A DNA stretch of 64,000 nucleotides from Pisolithus tinctorius (GCA_024663395.1 JANFAH010000005.1:2976001-3040000), one strand, 5' to 3'; numbered from the stretch's first letter, positions 10,906-21,884 are shown. The notes: a model not told the origin generated them from the sequence alone. Numbers and translations are program-made.

Positions 10906-12266
10906 GCCTCGGGGGCAGAGCCCGAGGTTGAGGCCGGTGCTGCCTCAGAGGTGGCCGCAGCGCGGGCTTTGGCTTTCCCGGCTTTCTTGGGGCACTTGTC
11001 GGCAAAATGTCCGGTTCCCCCACAGAACATGCAAAGGTTGTTGTCTCTACGGCGTTTGCGCTCCTCCGGTGTCAACTTGCCGTCCTTGCCCAGTTTGTTT
11101 GAGTCCGGCTTGGATGTGTTAGAGCCGGTCTGACCGGTCGAGGCGGGTTTGGACTGAGTTTGGTTACCGGAGTTGCTATTTCCGGAGTTATTGCCGGTCT
11201 TGGACTTCTCTTGACCGGGCTTAGACTGACTGTTGTGGCCGGGGTTGGGAGTAGACTTGTTACCAGAGGACGACCCCTGGTGTTTACTAGACTGCTGAAC
11301 CTCCTCCTTGCGTTCCCAGTAGCGCGCGTCAATCTCCTGCGCTAGGTGGCGAAGCTCGTGAAGGGTTCTTGGTTTGCTGACCCAGCAGACCTCATCTTTG
11401 ATACGGTCGGGGAGACCGGTGTAAAAGAAGTGGCGCAGGGTGCCATCACCGTATCCCCGGACTTGTGAGGCAAGCCGGTTGAACTCGACCACATACTTGT
11501 TGACCCGGTGATTATCTTTCATCTGGAGGTGGTCTAGCTGGCTTTCAGCGTCAGCTACCGGGTCGTGAGGTCCGAAAGTAGTTTGAAGTTCTATGACGAA
11601 CTCCTTCCAAGAGTCCATCCAGTAGGGCCGGTCCTCCGGGTCTTCAGTCCCAAGTAGGTCTGGTTCGAACCACTCGAGAGCCATCCCTTTCAGGAATGAC
11701 TGCGTGAAAGTGACCTTGGCTTGATCACTTCGAAAGGCCCGGGGCCGGTCTCGGAAGTTGAGTTCGCACTGGATAAGGAATGCGCGCAGCTTCTTTGGGT
11801 CCGTCCCATCGAAGGTGTCCAGTTCGCGCAGCTTGGTTCTGGAGGATGATTCAGAGCCGGTGCGAGCATTACGTGCGAGGAGCTCTATGGCTTTGGCAAG
11901 ATTATCGAGCACGGTTACACCAGGCTCGACATCATCCTCTGGGAGAGGTTCTTCATCGTCATTGTCCGGGTCATCTCCCGGCCCGTCGTCGCCAGGACCA
12001 TCATCACTGGGGTGATTGAAGTCATCTGGTTCGTCCGGGTCTGGTTCATCATCCGGATCGTTAGTGGGTGCGAGAGGTCGATTAGGGATGGGGGTAGTGG
12101 ATCTACGGGCTGAGAAGCCCCTGAAGTTATTGACTTCACCGGGCGACCTTCTGGCTGTCCCTAAGGACACCAGGGCAGCGGCGCGGCGCAAGTCGACTGC
12201 TGAGGCGGAATCTGGGTTGTTGGTAGCACGTGCCCGTGCTGCTTGGGTTCTGGTTTGGGTAGGCAT
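10896..12266 (-). CDS. gag: Gyp-3 gag
   Basis: 456 aa from the ATG at 12266 (MPTQTRTQAARARATNN); a longer open frame reaches into the LTR but has no better start. There is an acidic Asp/Pro/Glu-rich N-terminal region. The Gypsy capsid domain follows (ELDTFDGTDPKKLRAFLIQC, then the EWFEPDLL and FVIELQTTFGPHDP segments), then a Gln/Ser/Asn-rich linker. A CCHC zinc knuckle CMFCGGTGHFADKC is near the C-terminus. It forms the virus-like particle and binds element RNA. It ends at the slippery heptamer feeding pol. Confidence 0.93.
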   Translation of the reverse strand: MPTQTRTQAARARATNNPDSASAVDLRRAAALVSLGTARRSPGEVNNFRGFSARRSTTPIPNRPLAPTNDPDDEPDPDEPDDFNHPSDDGPGDDGPGDDPDNDDEEPLPEDDVEPGVTVLDNLAKAIELLARNARTGSESSSRTKLRELDTFDGTDPKKLRAFLIQCELNFRDRPRAFRSDQAKVTFTQSFLKGMALEWFEPDLLGTEDPEDRPYWMDSWKEFVIELQTTFGPHDPVADAESQLDHLQMKDNHRVNKYVVEFNRLASQVRGYGDGTLRHFFYTGLPDRIKDEVCWVSKPRTLHELRHLAQEIDARYWERKEEVQQSSKHQGSSSGNKSTPNPGHNSQSKPGQEKSKTGNNSGNSNSGNQTQSKPASTGQTGSNTSKPDSNKLGKDGKLTPEERKRRRDNNLCMFCGGTGHFADKCPKKAGKAKARAAATSEAAPASTSGSAPEAKK

Positions 12267-12319
12267 GCCGAGGATTGAGCAGAAGGGTGTTGACCCACAC
12301 AAGTGTGAGTCTGAAATAC

Positions 12320-12894
12320 TGTTAAGTCCGGGTCTTCGCCGGTCCAAGGCCGGTCTGGAGTCCGGTCGGGGGTCAGAGGATAGTACAAGATATCAAGAGG
12401 TTTGGACTATTGGACTTAGCAACTGGAGATGCAGCGCTATTCCCTTGCGTGGGCCGTAGTCCGGTCGAGGAGCAGAAGACAGATGAACAGGGAGACCGGG
12501 TTAAGACGGGAACTAAGTTGATTTCAGACTGAGGCTAAACAGAATATCCTACGGCTTAAATACTAGAAGTAACCTAAGTGTAACGTAGCACCAGAGACCG
12601 GTCTGCGCCGGTACAGCGATGATTGGTAAGTAGTGTTACAAAGAATCTTATCAAGCAAAGAGTATGAACAAGGGATTACCAGGAACTGGGGCAGGACGTG
12701 TGGCTGGGCCGGGTATTACACCGGCCCGGTACCAACTGAGGGGACAACTCGACCGGGCACTGCCTTGCAGTGCCTTGCGAGCTAACACATTTCTGGGTCG
12801 AAGGGTTAAGGCCGGGACTGGGGAAAGGGTTGGATGGGACCGGGTCGAGACCGGCGTAGAGCCGGTCTAGGGTGGTCTGGGCACGGTCATGACA
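12320..12894 (-). repeat. Gyp-3 5' LTR
   Basis: 575 bp, the partner of 5248-5811. Compared with that LTR it has an 11-bp extra segment near 12842 and several single changes, nearly all loss of a CG (for example tCCGGa to tCTGGa). It drives minus-strand gag-pol transcription. Confidence 0.95.
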
Positions 12895-15800
12895 GAATGC
12901 TTCGTCTTCAAGACGATCCAGGTCTTGTGGGGAAGCACCAGTCAGCTGGGTGACTTCGATACGAGTGTTATTCCTTGGGAAATAGGGATACAGACGAAAG
13001 GCAGCGAAACGGAATTTCGAGACTGCACCATCTAATTCCGCAAGTATGTATGAGCCGCCTTTAGTGCGTCTGATGACGATCATAGGTCCTAGGTAGTGCG
13101 GTTTGGTTTTCCAGTCGAGTTCTAGTTTGATATGGGAATTCCGAACGAGGACAAGCGACCCTGGTTCGAAGTTAAAGTCTTTGATGGACCGTGCAAAACG
13201 ATCGACGAAATCCTTGGCTGAGGCAAAGCGGGATTTTAGGACCAGATCGTGGATGTGAGCGAGGTCCTCGGGGCGTTTCTGGAGTTGGTGAGCACGGTGA
13301 GCAATGAGGTCTGTAGTCGAGTAAAATTCCGCCTCGAAAGGGGCTAAAAACATCGCTTCGACCAGATTGAAAGGGAGTCTGGGTTCAACACCGTGAGCCA
13401 TATAGAATGGAGAAAACCCGGTTGCCTTGTGAACCGTAACCCTCTCTGCCCAAAATACCGCAGGAGCCACTTCTGACCACCTCGACACTTCCCCACCACA
13501 ACTCTTTACCATCGCCTCTCTTACATCAAAATGCCGCCATTCGACGACTCCATTAGCCTGCGAGTTATAAGGGGAGATGCATATGTGGCAAATTCCGAAG
13601 GTCTTGGAGAGCCAGTCGAGAGCGAGGACATATGGTCCCCCATTATCTGTGACAATCTCCACAACGGCACCCCAATGGCACAGAATCTGTTCGAAGATGA
13701 ACTTTCCAATGGACTTGCCTGTCTCTGCACGAAGCATAGCCCATTCGGGGTAACTGGTGAGTGAACAGCAGGCTTGGGTAACGTAGCGAAACCTGTTCGA
13801 CTTCGGCATTAAGAACGTGTCCATATAAGCCTTGTAAAACAGGGGTTCGGGGATGGCAACAACTGGCGGTATATGAATGCGATCCAAACGACGGATCTGG
13901 CACTCGTGGCACGATTTAACATACCAATGGACATCCTGCTCTAGCATGGGCCACCAAAAGCGAGTCAGCAAACACATACGGGTCGAGAAGATACCCTTGT
14001 GCCCTAGGTCATCGTGGGCCTGGTGGAGAATTCCAAGGCGTTTGTGTGAGGGTACCACTAGCTGATGCCGTCCCTGGGGATCCTTCCTCCACAGTTCTCC
14101 CCCTTTTACGAAATACCGAGTCACAAGGCACACTAGGCTCTCCAATTCCGCCTCCTCTAACCCTTCGGGCGTTTTCTTCGTCTCCAAAAACTCCTTCACC
14201 ACTCTCATTCTCTCCTCTCTCTGTTTCGCTTTTTCTGACCTCGGAATTTCGGTCTCGAGGTTTTCCAGCATCGATTCTTCAGCAGTAAAGATACCTAGAC
14301 TCTGTGACAGGGGGAGGGATGAGTCTGACACGACACTTGGAATTTCCAAGGGGTAAGGATGGGACTCGAAACACGCTTCCCTACAATTCAAGAGCTCGAC
14401 TGCAAAAGCCCCACACTCATCAATCCAATCCTCATAGTCCTCATCTCCCTCCTCATCTTCTTCTGCTCTCGGTCTCCTCGAAAGTCCGTCCGGCGCTGCG
14501 TGCTTGTGTGCTGGAACATGTATGAGCTCGAAGTCAAATAGGAGAATTCTGGCGATCCAGCGATTTATGGTCGCGTTAGGCTGTAGGTCGGGATTGTTAA
14601 TCATCCCTTTGATGTACCGCGCATCCACCTCAACGACTAAATTCCGCACGCCAAAGATATGAAGTCGGACGTCGTGCAAGGCTCAGAAAAGCCCAAATAA
14701 TTCTAGCTTAGCTTGGCTGTAGCGGCATTCACGATCGTTGAGAGTTATCGAGCCAAACCTAGCAGGGTAGCGTTTGCCATCTTCCCCCTCCTGCATGAGG
14801 AGGTACCCAACAGCGATGTTAGAAGTGTCGACAGCTAAAATGACTTTCTTTTTGGAATTATAGTCGATAGTTCGTAACGCAGGGGACGAGATGATCGCAC
14901 GGCGGAGGTACTCCATCGCTTCCCTATGCTCGTCATGGAATTTGAAGGGGACGTCCTTCTTGGTCAGCTCAACGAGGGGACGGGCATGTTTGGTGAAGTC
15001 TTTGATGAAGATCCTACAGTACGAACAGAGACCTAAAAATCCGCATACTTCAGTGACATTTGTGCAGTACGGCCAATCTTTAATCTTTTGGACTTTAGAT
15101 TTGTCTGGAATTCTACCCTCGAACGACACCTTGTGCCCAACCACTATGATAGATGGCGCAGCAATGACGCATTTCTTTGCTGACACGGTGGCTCCTGCAT
15201 GACGCAGATGGTGTAAGACTCGGTTGACGTTCTGCAGGTGCTCCCAGATGAAGCGTCTAATCCCGGAATTCTGTGGAATCATTTCGTAAGTCCCGTCGGG
15301 ATTTTGGTAGCGAGACTTGGGGCCTTTAATAGGACAGTCGTCGATAAATGGTATAGTAACTTCCGGAATTTCGTCCTTTAAAATCCAACAGACGTCTCCG
15401 TGGAGAATTTGGATGGCATTCGTGTAGCCCATAGGAAGTTTGGTGAGTCAAAGGGTGCCAATAGGAGTTTGGAAGGTAGTGAGGTCTCGGTAATCGTCAT
15501 GTATGGTGCGATGATCGTATCCGACCATGAGATCTAAAATTCTGTAGACTGAGTGGCAAGTGAAGGCTTCAGCGATCGAGTCGACGAAGGGGGGAACAGC
15601 TGAATCCTGGATAGAGACGGCATTTAGAGGTTGTAAGTCATGTACGAGGCGCAGAGATTTTCCGTCCTTCTTGACCACGCAGAACCATTTTGAGTGGTAA
15701 GACGAAGTAGACGGTTCGTAAACCCCTGCAGAAATCTTTTCTTTGATAATATTAACGACTTCACGGAAAATAGCAGGGGGAATGGGAATATTCCGCTCGA

Positions 15801-16281
15801 CCCATGGCTTGTGGGCTAGCGTAGGTATCTTCAGGGGTGGGAACATGTCCTCTCGGAAGGTCCCTCTTTCCGAAGTGTCCCAGGCAAAGGCGTCTTCATG
15901 CTCCCTGACCAACCACCGTACTAGGTCTAATTCTGTAGGCCAAAGGAACCTTGCTGGGTCCAGATTGAGCTTGTCAGCTCTTTCCTGAGTAAACCTGGAA
16001 CCTGGCACGAACGGAGGGGGATGAGTAGGTAAAACAGGCAGATCTGCGAGTGGGTCTTCGGCCTCCCAACGCTCTACCCAGAATTCTGCTGGCATCGATG
16101 TCGGTACTGGCCTCACCTTCCTCGCTACAGGTTTGTACTTTAAGACATGATAAATGGGATCGAACTGATAAGTAGAGCGTAAGGCAGAAATTGTCAGTGG
16201 AGAAATGGTAGTAGCGGTCAAGAACAGGAAAGGATCAGTCGGAGAAACAGAACTGGTGTCAAAGGGATCGACAGGAGGCAT
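12895..16281 (-). pseudogene. Gyp-2 pol (RT, RNase H, integrase) with two nonsense codons
   Basis: The frame begins at an ATG (MPPVDPFD) 174 bp after the gag stop, the same MPP start as Gyp-5 pol. Order: N-terminal spacer, RT core (WFCVVKKDGKSLRLVHDL, catalytic FIDDCPIKGP, so the usual Y-x-D-D is F-I-D-D), RNase H (AVDTSNIAVGYLL), integrase zinc finger (HDDLGHKGIF...CHECQ), and DDE core (MDTFLMP, VTDNGGPY, then the glutamate in NGVVEWRHF). TGA codons at 15448-15450 and 14683-14685 stand where Gyp-5 has arginine. Gyp-3 cuts the extreme C-terminus. Otherwise one continuous frame, so decay is by point mutation only. Confidence 0.9.
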
Positions 16282-16454
16282 ATTGTTGCCTCAAAAGTCA
16301 TAGATAAATGCCGCAGCGGAATTTATGGCAGTGTCTGTGGGTAAAAACGTGGAAGACTTCAAAGGGTATAAAGACAGATCAGAAACATAAAGTGAACACA
16401 TGGAGAAAGCACAGTCCTGGTCTCCTCGCAGATCGTACGAGTCCTCGACCAATA
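16282..16454 (-). other. Gyp-2 gag-pol spacer
   Basis: 173 bp separate the gag stop from the pol ATG. No slippery sequence was recognised. Pol may be translated by reinitiation or from another mRNA. Confidence 0.4.
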
Positions 16455-18665
16455 CTAAAAACCCTGCTCGGGTGGATTCATGTGGCGACGCATATGTTTT
16501 CGTGTGAAGAAGTCTTCTTCGTCTTCGGAATTTACAAAACGTGGAAGGGGTTGCAGCCTGTTGCGAGGTCGTGTTGGAATTAAGACTTGTTTACCGGAAT
16601 TAGGGTCGCGGATTTCTAGAGACTGTTCTCCGTCAGGGAAATCGCGAAGGACGCTGGAGAGTAGGCAGAAGAAGGGTCGACTGAGAAGTAAGTCGAAAGG
16701 CGCGTGATCAACGACCTGGATTTGTAGATGAGCCTCAACGTTTCCTATGCGCAAAGTGGCATTCTCTATGACCCCAAGGGTGCTTTCTTTAGATTGGTTA
16801 GCGGCCTCCAGAGTCATGGTCATGTCAGTACAGAGAGGGGCCTCTAAGGCTTCCCACAACTCCCATCGCAAGGCCACTACCTGGCATCCGCTGTCCAAAA
16901 TACATTCGACATGGAGTTTGTCCATCAAGATCCCGTCGACAGCACGTAAGGGAGCCGTAGCGAGGCCCACGCACTTCCCTTCTGTGTCTCTGACCCAGTA
17001 CTGCTCATAGGACGCCCAAGCAGCCAAGGGAGTTGCATCTGATGCGGTTTCTAAACTCCCAATAGTTATCTTCTTTGTCGCAGCTAGTTCTCTGATCTGC
17101 TTGTGGATCTCCGGGCTGACAGCTAATAGATCTTTGGTAGAGATTTCCATTTTTGCGTCTAAGACTTGGTTTACAATCCACTTGGTCGCCACGGCCTCAT
17201 CGAAGCTGCTTTGGTAACGGAATTGGGGTGCGGAATTTGTCGATGGCTTAAGTTTCCGGGGATCTGTAAGATTAGGAGCAACCGGAGTTTTTCCGGCTGT
17301 TGGGGCTTCCGAAGACGAGGCAGTGTTAGCTGGAGCGAAATTACTGACTGGGATAGTAGGCACTGGCGCGTTGGCCAACGCTGGGACCGCTAGTGCCGGC
17401 CTTTGACGACGAACCGGGACTTCCACGCTGTCGAAGCGAGCTGTCTTCTTTTTCTTGATAGCATTCTTCAACTCTTCTACCTGCGCATAAGCCCTTGCCA
17501 AGGCACGTTGGTCTTCTTCGTCAGCATCCTCCTCTAGGTTTTCGTCGACTAGATAGGAAGAGGGGTGTAGGTCGACTTGGTATTCCGAAACATCTTCGTT
17601 GCTGAAGAACATTGTGCTGACGAGATGGGGAGGAGTTTCACGCCTGTGGGATGAGGTTGACTGCTGGCTGGGTCGCTGAACTGAGACGAGGTTTGCCGAG
17701 GCAATGATCGAGTCGCGCATGGCGAGGAAGTTATCGATCTTTTCCTTGAAATTACGACCTGCAGCTGTCCTAGGAATATCAGAGCCGTCTGGCATGAAAA
17801 CCCTCCCTCCAATCAGGGAGCATTTCCCAGCTTGTACGTATTCGTGACACAGCGCACATTCTGCAGTTCTGTGCCCATCTGTTCCTCCGCAGAAGAAACA
17901 CCATGGATCGAAGGAACAACGGAATTGTCCTTCTTGACCTTGTTGGGGGGGCGGGGTAGGAACAGGTTGCTGAGCGACATGAGCATACTCTCGCTTCAGG
18001 ATAGTAGGAATGGCCAGTGAGGAAGATGGAGCGGAATTCTGGGGAAACAGTGCCGACGAGTCTGGTTGAGGGAGGTTCCATTTGGCCCCACTGAGGAGGT
18101 AGTTGGCGTGTTTATAGACTATATCGAACTCCCATGGTTCGTCAATGTCATGATCTAAGTCAGAGAGTTGCAATCACGTGAGCAAGGAATTCCGAAATCT
18201 TGGGGGAAACCCCTCAAGGAATTTCTCGTTGATGTAGTCCTCAGGGAGTTTCTTCTTCTTCTGGATGAGGCCGAGGATGCATCGGAATTCCCGGACGTAT
18301 TTCCCAAGATCTTCCAGTGATCCCATCAGTTTCTGAACTTGATGGTAGAGTAAGGTTTCAAGGTCGGCTTTAGTATAGCGACGATCTTTCACCGAGGCAC
18401 CTGGATAGTAGTTCAGGAGTTCTTTGGAAAACACATCCCAGTCATTGAAGCCGTCGGTTGCGGCATCTAAGGTTGACCAAAACTCCGCCTCATTGTGGTC
18501 AGCGTAACGAATGACCCAGTGGATCTTATCTGTCCCGGTGTCAAGGCCAGCTTCGACGCAGAGTTGTTCGACGTCTTCAAGGTAGTGAGTGATGTCTTCG
18601 GTACGACCGGAAAACTTTGGGGCTTTGTTAGAACCCCTGAGTGGCATGTCTCTTGCTCCAGACAT
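16455..18665 (-). pseudogene. Gyp-2 gag-protease with one nonsense codon
   Basis: The first in-frame ATG is at 18665 (MSGARDM). The frame is open, rich in Ser, Pro and acidic residues, back to the primer site at 19161 without an ATG, so an original start may have been lost. Domains: capsid-like region (FSGRTEDITHYLEDVEQLCV), a variant zinc knuckle CFFCGGTDGHRTAEC (C-x2-C-x5-H-x4-C), a long Pro/Ala-rich linker, and an aspartic protease (CILDSGCQVVAL; later DLLLSRPF). A TGA at 18174-18176 (in LLT-stop-LQLSD) breaks the frame. The pairing with Gyp-5 gag (same order, capsid, knuckle, DSG protease) supports the call. Confidence 0.86.
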
Positions 18666-19160
18666 TATGCGAGGTGGTACAGGGATCTGGATCGGAATTC
18701 GGGGAAGGATAGGAGCAGAATTCAAGAGAGTCAAGGCAAGAGAATTCTGTACGGGTATTTGAGTAGAAAGGGAGGTAGCAGAATTTGCGATTAGGGAATG
18801 GGAAGGAAGTAGGAGCTGTTCAGCGGCTAGTTCTGAGTCACTGGATGGCGAGGACGACGAAGAAGTTAGTTCTGAGAGAGGCGAAAGTTCTTGACGTTCA
18901 GCAGGAGGATCAAAGGGCTCGTCGAAGTTGAAGCCTCCTGGAAATGCTGGGCAAAATGCTGGGGACTCTGGGCTCCGAAAGATCTCGTCTAAACCGAGAT
19001 CTGAGTCTGACGAGTGCGGCTCTGAAATATCTCTAGGATCAGCTACCGGAATTAAGATTTCTGCTGAGGAAATAGATAGTCTGCAGAAGGGCTCTAGGAG
19101 CTCTTTGAGTTCGGTTCTTTGACGAGTGGGTCGTAAGGATCTCCTTTCCAGATCTACAGA

Positions 19161-19179
19161 CCCCTCGTGGTGGGCTCCA
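19161..19179 (-). other. Gyp-2 tRNA primer-binding site
   Basis: On the minus strand TGGAGCCCACCACGAGGGG lies six bases after the 5' LTR. It begins TGG, complementary to a CCA tRNA end, and matches the Gyp-5 site (40857-40875) at 18 of 19 bases. The tRNA was not identified. Confidence 0.8.
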
Positions 19180-19185
19180 AAACAT

Positions 19186-20192
19186 TGTGGGACACAACTT
19201 CTGGGAAGCGTGCGACTAGAGGAAGGGTGAAGGGAGAACTCCCTAGGATCGTCCCAAGGGGTACTGTGTGGAAGGAGAGGTCGAGAATGGGCTTAGAAGC
19301 GGTGGGGAAATTCAAGCGAGAGTTGCGGAATTTAATTCTGGGCAGATGTAGACGCGTGAGGAACAGCAAGACGGGTATATGAAATTCCGAGGGGTCGCTA
19401 CGCATCAAGAGGAGCGAATTCGAAGCAAAAGGGACATGGGATTAGGTGTGCAGGGCTGGAGGACACAGGAGACATGGAGACCTCTGGGGACACTGAAGAC
19501 GCAGCAGACTCTATATACGCACTTTAGACTCTTGAAACTCTCGAACTCGCAGAACACACACAGATAGCGACTCAAAAGGTGGGTGCCATATTTCCGACGC
19601 TATGGCGGAATTATATAGTACAGGGAAAGTAGGTACGAGTCGGAGTAAGGTGGGGCGGAAAAACTAAAAGACCGGAAAATAAAGGGAAGGACGTCAGACA
19701 TCAGCGAAATACAGATGCACATGAAATAGTCTGGTGGGTAGTAGACAAGAGTAAGAACAGGACAACGGTAAGGGGTATCTTCCAACAGAACAAGAGTATG
19801 CATACAAGTGGGAGGTGGAGCTGAGTGGCACAGGAGGGCAGAGTGTAGCGTACTGGCACGAAGTCCAGCTTGTGGAATTTAGGGCGACAGGGGAAACCGG
19901 GGTTTTTTAGAGGTAAGTGGCACAGATGACTGGTGACGTGGCTGAGCGATGGCATGGCTACTGAATTCCGGATGACTCTGTGCAAATGCGGCATTTCTGG
20001 ATCAGCGTTTTGATGACTGAGCGACACGCTGAAGGTCGGTAGAGACTCTGAAGGGGACAGGGGTTGGGAGGAAATGCGAGGACACGAGCGGGAAAAAATT
20101 CCGAAAAATTCCGAAACGGGTTTGTCGTAGAGGCCTGTGGAATTTAGTGACAGATTCCTGTTCCAGCCTCAGGGAGTATACAGCTCCCTACA
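19186..20192 (-). repeat. Gyp-2 5' LTR
   Basis: 1007 bp, full-length match to 2095-3101. It contains the same TATA-like stretch and the same dense GGAATT/AATTCC words. Confidence 0.95.
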
Positions 20193-20748
20193 TCAGTTGA
20201 ACAGGGACTTGTAGAAGTGCGCAGCCATTTCAGGGGTTACCTTACTCTGACTGGCGAAGGGGTCTTGGAGCGAGAGCTCTGCGGTTTGGTGTGCGAGTTC
20301 TTCTGCCATTGGGTCGGCGGAAGCTGGTATGTAGATATCGGTAGAAGAGTCGGATGGTAAGGGGTCCGCTGGTTCGGCTGGCCCTTGGGTTTCGATAATA
20401 TCTGAGCCGAGGGGCTCCGGGTTTTGATATGAAGTAAAGTTAACTGGTGAGGTCGATTCTGCCGCTTGCCCAAGTTGGGGCCTTACTGGCGGGTCTTCAA
20501 GACCTATACGCAGTTTGGGTGTGTCAACCGAAGGGTGACGAATAAGTGGTCTCGCTTGGAGAACCTCTTTTCCTTTGCGAATGGGTACTGGAGGTTTGAA
20601 CGAGGAGGCTGCTGATGGAGGCCTCCTGCTTCCTTCTTCTTGGCGGTGCGAAGACACATTGACAAAGAGGAAGTTAGTGCCGAAGGTTAGGGGCTAGCTC
20701 ACTGATATTAAACCAGTGGTTCCTGATAGAGTGGCGGGAGGTGGACAT
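20193..20748 (-). pseudogene. Gyp-1 gag, N-terminal part
   Basis: N-terminal portion of gag up to the Gyp-2 junction, ending in YKSLF. The main frame (SSHRQEEGSRRPPSAASS onward) has no ATG of its own. A short ATG-initiated leader frame (MSTSRHSIRNHWF) precedes it from 20748. As in Gyp-4, a GT-AG interval between them would join the two in frame. The region is Pro/Ser-rich, usual for Gypsy gag N-termini. Confidence 0.8.
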
Positions 20749-20840
20749 TTTGCAGGCTATTTTGCCTAGCAAGGATTCCAGTCCACAGGTATCCAAAGGG
20801 TAGTCCGGGCTTTGATGTGTCTGGGTGATTCGAAATCTTC

Positions 20841-21508
20841 TGTTATGCCGATGACTCATATCACGCCACGAATCGAGTGCGATGTAGCACAAGCACGTGA
20901 CTGCGCGAGAGGGGCGCATAATTTAACTTCACTAGTGACGGAACACTAGTCTTGGCCAACCGAAGTCGTACTGGCGAGTCCTTGTTGGTACAGCGTGCAG
21001 AGCTAAGGGTGGTTGCAAAGTAGATTTTGAATGAGGGACCAGTACGATACATGCGGGTTTATATACCTATGTACAGTACTGCGGGCCAAACATTCAAATA
21101 CTTGTACAGTCGTTCACCTGAGTCCGAACAAGGCAGGACAGAGTCACTGCGATGCGGGCGCAAGGGTAGACAGCTATGCACGAGGGATTAAACATAAGTC
21201 TAAACGAGGGACTAACCGCATATATGTGAAACAGGTGGAGCGTTTACCTGGGGTAAACGTGTCACATGACCGCGTGGATCAGGGCCACCAGCGGATCCGG
21301 AAGGAAGGGGAAGCAGACGTAATGTCCAGATATAGTACAATGCAGGGTTGACAGGGGTCAACCATAAAAGGAAAGAGAAAGGGGAAACGTACAGAACACA
21401 AGACAAGGGTCTTGCGGGAAGGTAAAGGAATGCCCCCTGAGGCAGGGCGGCATGCGAACAGATGCCATAAGTGTCTGTAAGAGGGAAACATGTGAGCGCA
21501 GCGTAACA
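20841..21508 (-). repeat. Gyp-1 5' LTR
   Basis: 668 bp, minus-strand ends TGTTACGC and CATAACA. It is the inverted counterpart of the Gyp-4 LTRs. A TATA box on the minus strand is near 21056. Confidence 0.93.
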
Positions 21509-21812
21509 GGCACAGATTCTTGCCTTCTGTTTGCTCAGCTCATTATGATGCCAGAGACAAAAGATATACCACCAGAACTGGCCCATATGTCAGAAGTCCC
21601 CAACACTGATAGGTTTGTACCATTTCATTACTTGACAATGCAACATGCTCACTGAGTTTCATACTTTCAATCTCCATATTCAAGGGCTAGGTACCATGAA
21701 TGATCAGGGTATACTTTTGGGTGTGAACCAAATACATTCAAGCAGTTTCATAATGGCCCTCTGAAGCAAGAGTGAGAGATCAATGTGTACTATCTGTTTC
21801 TGATGAAAATGC
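21509..21812. other. Non-coding stretch next to Gyp-1
   Basis: No gene seen. Low in CG, like the Plavaka relic that follows. Confidence 0.5.
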
Positions 21813-21884
21813 GACCAGAGCTGGGATTGAACCAGCGACCTCCTAGGTGTCAACCAGGTGCTCTAACCACTGAGCTATATGGTC
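21813..21884 (-). tRNA. tRNA-like gene, anticodon GAC (Val), possible pseudogene or SINE head
   Basis: 72 nt fold as a cloverleaf. Acceptor GACCATA/TCTGGTC has one mismatch at the sixth pair. D stem is GCTC/GAGC, anticodon stem CCTGG/CTAGG with loop TTGACAC, T stem GCTGG/CCAGC with loop TTCAATC. A and B boxes are recognisable, and TTTT follows shortly downstream on the minus strand. There is no intron. A GAC anticodon is not used by eukaryotic cytoplasmic valine tRNAs, and the T loop has CAA where CGA is usual. A decayed or tRNA-derived repeat is therefore more likely than a working tRNA. Confidence 0.55.

Larger units (their letters stand above)
5248..12894 (-). mobile_element. Gyp-3: intact-looking Ty3/Gypsy (chromodomain) element with antisense zinc-cluster gene
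   Basis: LTRs are 5248-5811 (564 bp) and 12320-12894 (575 bp; the extra 11 bp is one small insertion). The target duplication is a perfect GAATG (5243-5247 and 12895-12899) within Gyp-2 pol. Gag, pol and the antisense gene are all open without nonsense codons, so the copy could be autonomous. The LTRs differ at only a handful of sites, mostly CG-to-TG or CG-to-CA in the right LTR, plus the indel. The element is strikingly rich in CCGG. I found no clear tRNA primer site next to the 5' LTR. Confidence 0.95.
2095..20192 (-). mobile_element. Gyp-2: complete Ty3/Gypsy element with antisense zinc-cluster gene, split by Gyp-3
   Basis: Both LTRs are 1007 bp (3' LTR 2095-3101, 5' LTR 19186-20192) and begin TGTGGG and end CTACA on the plus strand. 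The order on the minus strand is PBS, gag-protease, pol (RT, RNase H, integrase), an oppositely oriented spliced gene, purine-rich tract and LTR. Gyp-3 inserted at 5248-12894 inside the last codons of pol. The target duplication of Gyp-2 itself is TCGG/TCAG, 4 bp with one mismatch. The element is disabled by in-frame TGA codons in gag (one), pol (two) and the antisense gene (one). It has no chromodomain. RT motif and primer site resemble Gyp-5. Confidence 0.94.
1..21508 (-). mobile_element. Gyp-1: Ty3/Gypsy retrotransposon, 5' part, split by Gyp-2
   Basis: The element reads right to left. Its 5' LTR is 20841-21508, followed by leader, then gag 20748-20193, where Gyp-2 (2095-20192) interrupts it. 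Gag and pol resume at 2094 and run off the left edge, so the 3' LTR is not visible. It is the same family as Gyp-4: gag and pol segments align nearly residue for residue. The joint is clear because Gyp-4 reads continuously across the point that is broken here. The 4-bp target duplication is TCGG (2091-2094) and TCAG (20193-20196), with one mismatch. It carries at least two in-frame TGA codons, so it is a dead copy. Confidence 0.93.

Noticed and set aside
12295..12319. tRNA primer site of Gyp-3
   Set aside because: The bases after the 5' LTR contain no TGG start; no tRNA complement recognised.
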